NCBI GenBank assembly: GCA_017311185.1
Contig: JAESUZ010001514.1
Coordinates: 2,046,001-2,110,000, forward strand
Origin: Proteles cristata cristata
Taxonomy: Eukaryota > Chordata > Mammalia > Carnivora > Hyaenidae
Reading direction: 5' to 3'
DNA length: 64,000 bases
In this document: positions 63,810-64,000 of the stretch, piece by piece
Numbering within the stretch: the stretch's first letter is position 1
Layout: every line of letters begins with the position of its first letter
Made by a program: the position numbers and the translations under genes
The notes under the pieces: generated by a model
The model's database searches: none
What the model saw: only the letters and a program-made list of their open reading frames with translations
What the model was told of the DNA's origin: nothing

Positions 63810-64000
63810 CACATGTGCACTTTAGAAAGAGTCCTTTGGTTGCAAAGTGGAGAACCTGATGGTTAAAATCATTCTTCCAAGAGGTGGCCTTAACTCTGAA
63901 GATAAAAGCAAGCTAGCCTAATAGGCCATAGAGCTGGGATATATTAATTTGAATGTAAAGAGAAGCTACTGAAGGATTTTAAGTGAGGAGAAAGATGACT

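Larger units (their letters stand above)
62057..64000. other. Right-edge noncoding region
   Basis: Probably TIGD6 5' intron. It contains L2 fragments (62585-62690 interrupted by the SINE at 62693, and 63140-63590) and a second SINE at 63597-63809. No coding exon is recognised. Confidence 0.6.

Overview
This is mammalian nuclear DNA from a carnivore, most likely a felid. The evidence is about forty copies of a tRNA-derived SINE whose head (GGGGCGCCTGGGTGGCTCAG) and body match carnivore CAN-SINEs in their felid form (SINEC_Fc type), plus intron-containing genes with GT/AG splice sites. The gene order PDE6A (minus), SLC26A2 (plus), TIGD6 (minus) matches the human 5q32 block; CSF1R and HMGXB3 would lie further right. 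Gene names come from remembered family sequences, not from a search.

Layout. 1-18818: the 5' part of PDE6A on the minus strand (rod phosphodiesterase alpha subunit), five coding exons giving residues 1-311 (N-terminus, GAF-A, start of GAF-B). The catalytic exons lie left of the window. 18819-19300: PDE6A 5' flank with CRX-like sites and a duplicated palindromic AGGTGT pair. 19300-30950: intergenic, repeat-rich, with a pure CTTT microsatellite. 30960-31620: CpG island, promoter and noncoding exon 1 of SLC26A2. 31346-45072: SLC26A2 intron 1, with many SINEs, L1 pieces and one solo retroviral LTR. 45073-54425: SLC26A2 exons 2 and 3, a complete 741-codon sulfate/anion exchanger with a roughly 5.4 kb 3'UTR. 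54430-60398: 3'-to-3' intergenic space. 60399-61973: TIGD6, an intact single-exon 524-aa domesticated Tigger/pogo transposase-like gene on the minus strand. 62057-64000: TIGD6 5' flank or intron, with SINE and L2 repeats.

The three genes are not a functional pathway. PDE6A acts in rod phototransduction, SLC26A2 in sulfate uptake for cartilage proteoglycan sulfation, and TIGD6 is a DNA-binding protein of unknown role. I found no undescribed gene system. The most interesting signals are the missing third catalytic acid in the TIGD6 transposase fold, a closely spaced inverted SINE pair inside PDE6A, a solo LTR carrying an inverted pair of YY1-like cores, and the duplicated palindromes upstream of PDE6A. 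Interspersed-repeat boundaries are approximate unless target-site duplications are given.
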